In this document: one piece after another, positions 62,827 to 64,000 of the stretch
How the letters are laid out: every line of letters starts with the position of its first letter
Numbering within the stretch: the first letter of the stretch is position 1
DNA from: Adhaeribacter terrigena
GTDB lineage: Bacteria > Bacteroidota > Bacteroidia > Cytophagales > Hymenobacteraceae
NCBI RefSeq assembly: GCF_016623615.1
Contig: NZ_JAEHFX010000003.1
Span: 434,001-498,000 of the forward strand
Direction of reading: 5' to 3'
DNA: 64,000 nucleotides
Translations under genes and position numbers: made by a program
Notes under the pieces: generated by a model
Seen by the model: only the letters and a program-made list of their open reading frames with translations
Told to the model about the DNA's origin: nothing
The model's database searches: none

Positions 62827-62834
62827 TAGCTTTG
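62827..62834 (+). promoter_or_regulatory. Putative Bacteroidota -7 promoter element for yegP
   Basis: TAGCTTTG fits the TAnnTTTG consensus of Bacteroidota primary promoters and lies 22 bases upstream of the yegP start codon. A good TTG at the -33 position is lacking, so confidence is limited. Confidence 0.35.
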
Positions 62835-62856
62835 AGAAACCAAAATAACAAACGAT

Positions 62857-63195
62857 ATGGCAAGTTTACCAAAGTACCAAGTATTTAAGAGTACAAGTAA
62901 CAGTGAATATTATTACCGGCTGCGCTCCAGTAATAATGAAATTATTTTAAACGGTGAAGGTTACAAGTCGAAGCAATCGTGCTACGATGGCATTAATGCA
63001 GTTAGAATTAATGCACTAATCGATAGCAGATATGACCGCAAAGACAGTTACAGCAATTATACCTTCAATCTAAAAGCTGGAAATGGAGAAATTATTGGTC
63101 GGAGCGAAAATTATAATTCTTCTTATGGAAGAGATAATGGTATTGCAGCGGTGAAACGGGATGCTCCAGTTGCGCAGATTGAAGATTTAACTTAA
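62857..63195 (+). CDS. YegP/DUF1508-family protein
   Basis: A 112-residue protein with two tandem DUF1508 repeats, about residues 5-50 (YQVFKSTSNSEYYYRLRSSN, then NEIILNGEGYKSKQSC) and 60-105 (YTFNLKAGNGEIIGRSENY and RDNGIAAVKRDAP). This is the standard YegP layout. The function is not established. It is transcribed rightward, divergent from the WYL gene, and is followed by a short gene of another conserved family. It probably belongs to the chromosome backbone rather than to the island. Confidence 0.88.
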   Translation: MASLPKYQVFKSTSNSEYYYRLRSSNNEIILNGEGYKSKQSCYDGINAVRINALIDSRYDRKDSYSNYTFNLKAGNGEIIGRSENYNSSYGRDNGIAAVKRDAPVAQIEDLT

Positions 63196-63219
63196 GTATT
63201 TACTTAAATTTTTAGAAAG

Positions 63220-63390
63220 ATGGCTAAGAACCCTCCAAATGGTGACGGACACAGAATAGGTGCCGTAAAAGATCGTGTTCAGGTATTTAATCCGCAGAAT
63301 GAACGCTGGACTAAAATTAATAGTAATACGGGAAAGTTTATGGATCAAAAAGCAGATGGTAAACCCTTTAAAGGAGTTACTAAAAAGTAA
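63220..63390 (+). CDS. Conserved small protein, 56 residues
   Basis: A short reading frame with the start MAKNPPNGDGHRIGAVKDR, then VQVFNPQNERWTKIN, TGKFMDQKADGKPFKGV and a Lys-rich end. A protein of this form (NPPNGDGHR... TGKFMDxK... FKGV) is a very common short orphan in bacteria, so it is a genuine gene. Its function is unknown. It starts 24 bases after yegP in the same direction and ends before a terminator at 63410-63449. Confidence 0.8.
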   Translation: MAKNPPNGDGHRIGAVKDRVQVFNPQNERWTKINSNTGKFMDQKADGKPFKGVTKK

Positions 63391-63409
63391 TTTGATTAAA
63401 AACTTTCTA

Positions 63410-63449
63410 AAGGAGTGGTACACAAAGTATCCACTCCTTCTTTTTTTTG
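63410..63449 (+). terminator. Rho-independent terminator
   Basis: AAGGAGTGG, a 12-base loop and CCACTCCTT followed by a T-run form a strong hairpin about 20 bases after the stop codon of the small gene at 63390. Confidence 0.88.
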
Positions 63450-63521
63450 TGCATCATAAAAAGTGTCTGAAAATGAGAAGTTTATAAGTTATCGATTTTT
63501 AATTGTCTCACTAAATTCACA

Positions 63522-64000
63522 TTAATACCTTGGATCACTCTGAAATGGCAATTTCGCCAGCTTCTCTACTTCTAAACTCGCAAAACCAAATTCCTCGGTT
63601 ATTTTCCCCAGGATCAGGTAAACGCCCATGCCATTGAAGGGATAATTCTTGAGCGATGGCGGGAAATGCACCGTGTCGAAGAAGTTACTTTCAGCGTCTA
63701 AAAAGGTACCGAACTGCATAATTTCCCCGCGCACCGTGCGCACGTATTTGGTACATACCAGGTTGCCGACCATCCTCACTTTTTTACCGATATTCCCGAC
63801 CATTTCCGGCGCCATTATTTCTCCCCGGAATTCCGTTTTCAGCAACTCAAACGGCGACATCGAAACCGAAAAATCAAGCAGTTCAATTTCGTCGTAAGCA
63901 TCTTCCAGCAGGCTGTGGTAAAGGGTGGGCAAATGGAATTCTTTCGGTGTTAATTGGAACATACAAGTTTCCTGCGCAGCGGGTTTATTGTTGAGTAATT
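63522..64000 (-). CDS. dnaE: DNA polymerase III alpha subunit (dnaE), 3' part (cut by window edge)
   Basis: The C-terminal about 160 residues of a replicative polymerase; the frame remains open through the right edge, so the ATG at 63962 is not the start. The OB-fold-like region contains IMAPEMVGNIGKKVRMVGNL, FGTFLDAESNFFDTVHFPP, GVYLILGKITEEFGFASLEV and the ending LPFQSDPRY, which is the usual end of Bacteroidota DnaE proteins. It is the intact partner of the pseudogene copy at 21041-21224. The 3' end of this gene and the yegP/small-gene pair mark the right border of the island. Confidence 0.85.
   Translation of the reverse strand, partial: LLNNKPAAQETCMFQLTPKEFHLPTLYHSLLEDAYDEIELLDFSVSMSPFELLKTEFRGEIMAPEMVGNIGKKVRMVGNLVCTKYVRTVRGEIMQFGTFLDAESNFFDTVHFPPSLKNYPFNGMGVYLILGKITEEFGFASLEVEKLAKLPFQSDPRY

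Overview
The window is a chromosomal segment from a Bacteroidota bacterium, most probably of the order Cytophagales (Hymenobacteraceae-like). The evidence is a TonB-dependent receptor paired with a DUF4249 lipoprotein, several secreted proteins with type IX secretion (T9SS) C-terminal sorting domains, huge Fn3-like and RHS proteins, and a Bacteroidota-type DNA polymerase III alpha C-terminus. No rRNA, tRNA or CRISPR array was found.

Region 1 (1-9.6 kb) looks like ordinary chromosome: a TonB receptor/DUF4249 pair, a holin-family-IV membrane protein, a secreted MsrA, an SRPBCC/GyrI-like protein, two stress or housekeeping enzymes, an ACP phosphodiesterase, a Pmp3-domain lipoprotein and a CrtA-like protein. 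Most genes have their own hairpin terminators. Region 2 (10.1-20.2 kb) holds three related T9SS substrates. The largest has 2362 residues with 15 Fn3-like repeats and two LamG domains. Part of its repeat array arose by duplication of a four-repeat block.

Region 3 (20.4-37.7 kb) is accessory DNA. It starts with debris: an att-like/terminator sequence, the 3' tail of a lost hsdR, and a decayed copy of the 3' end of dnaE. Then come a 1600-residue RHS-associated surface protein and a 1912-residue LRR-Ig-RHS protein. The C-terminus of the latter resembles a Tae4 peptidoglycan amidase toxin, and a small exported candidate immunity protein follows it. A lipoprotein and a GEVED/PKD T9SS protein close the region. 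A diverged copy of the att-like/terminator sequence lies at 37.69 kb.

Region 4 (37.8-62.8 kb) is a dense defence island. It contains a short type II CBASS operon (TM-NUDIX effector, CD-NTase ending in Gly-Gly, E2-like protein), an IS3-family element, a methyltransferase/AlkB pair whose 5' end is cut by the IS, a Septu-like ATPase/HNH pair, a type I restriction-modification operon (hsdMSR), a small unknown protein plus HNH and GIY-YIG nucleases, McrBC whose McrB carries an EVE-like reader inside its AAA domain, a phosphoesterase, a zinc-ribbon protein, an agmatine-deiminase-like enzyme, AbiV and a WYL regulator. The window ends with YegP, a 56-residue conserved small protein and the 3' end of the intact dnaE.

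The intact dnaE 3' end at the right edge and its pseudogene copy at 21.0-21.2 kb lie in the same orientation. They bracket about 42 kb of toxin and defence cargo, so the island probably occupies a hotspot next to dnaE. The most interesting points are the RHS-Tae4 toxin with its putative immunity gene, the E2-CBASS, the methyltransferase-AlkB pair, and the island boundaries.
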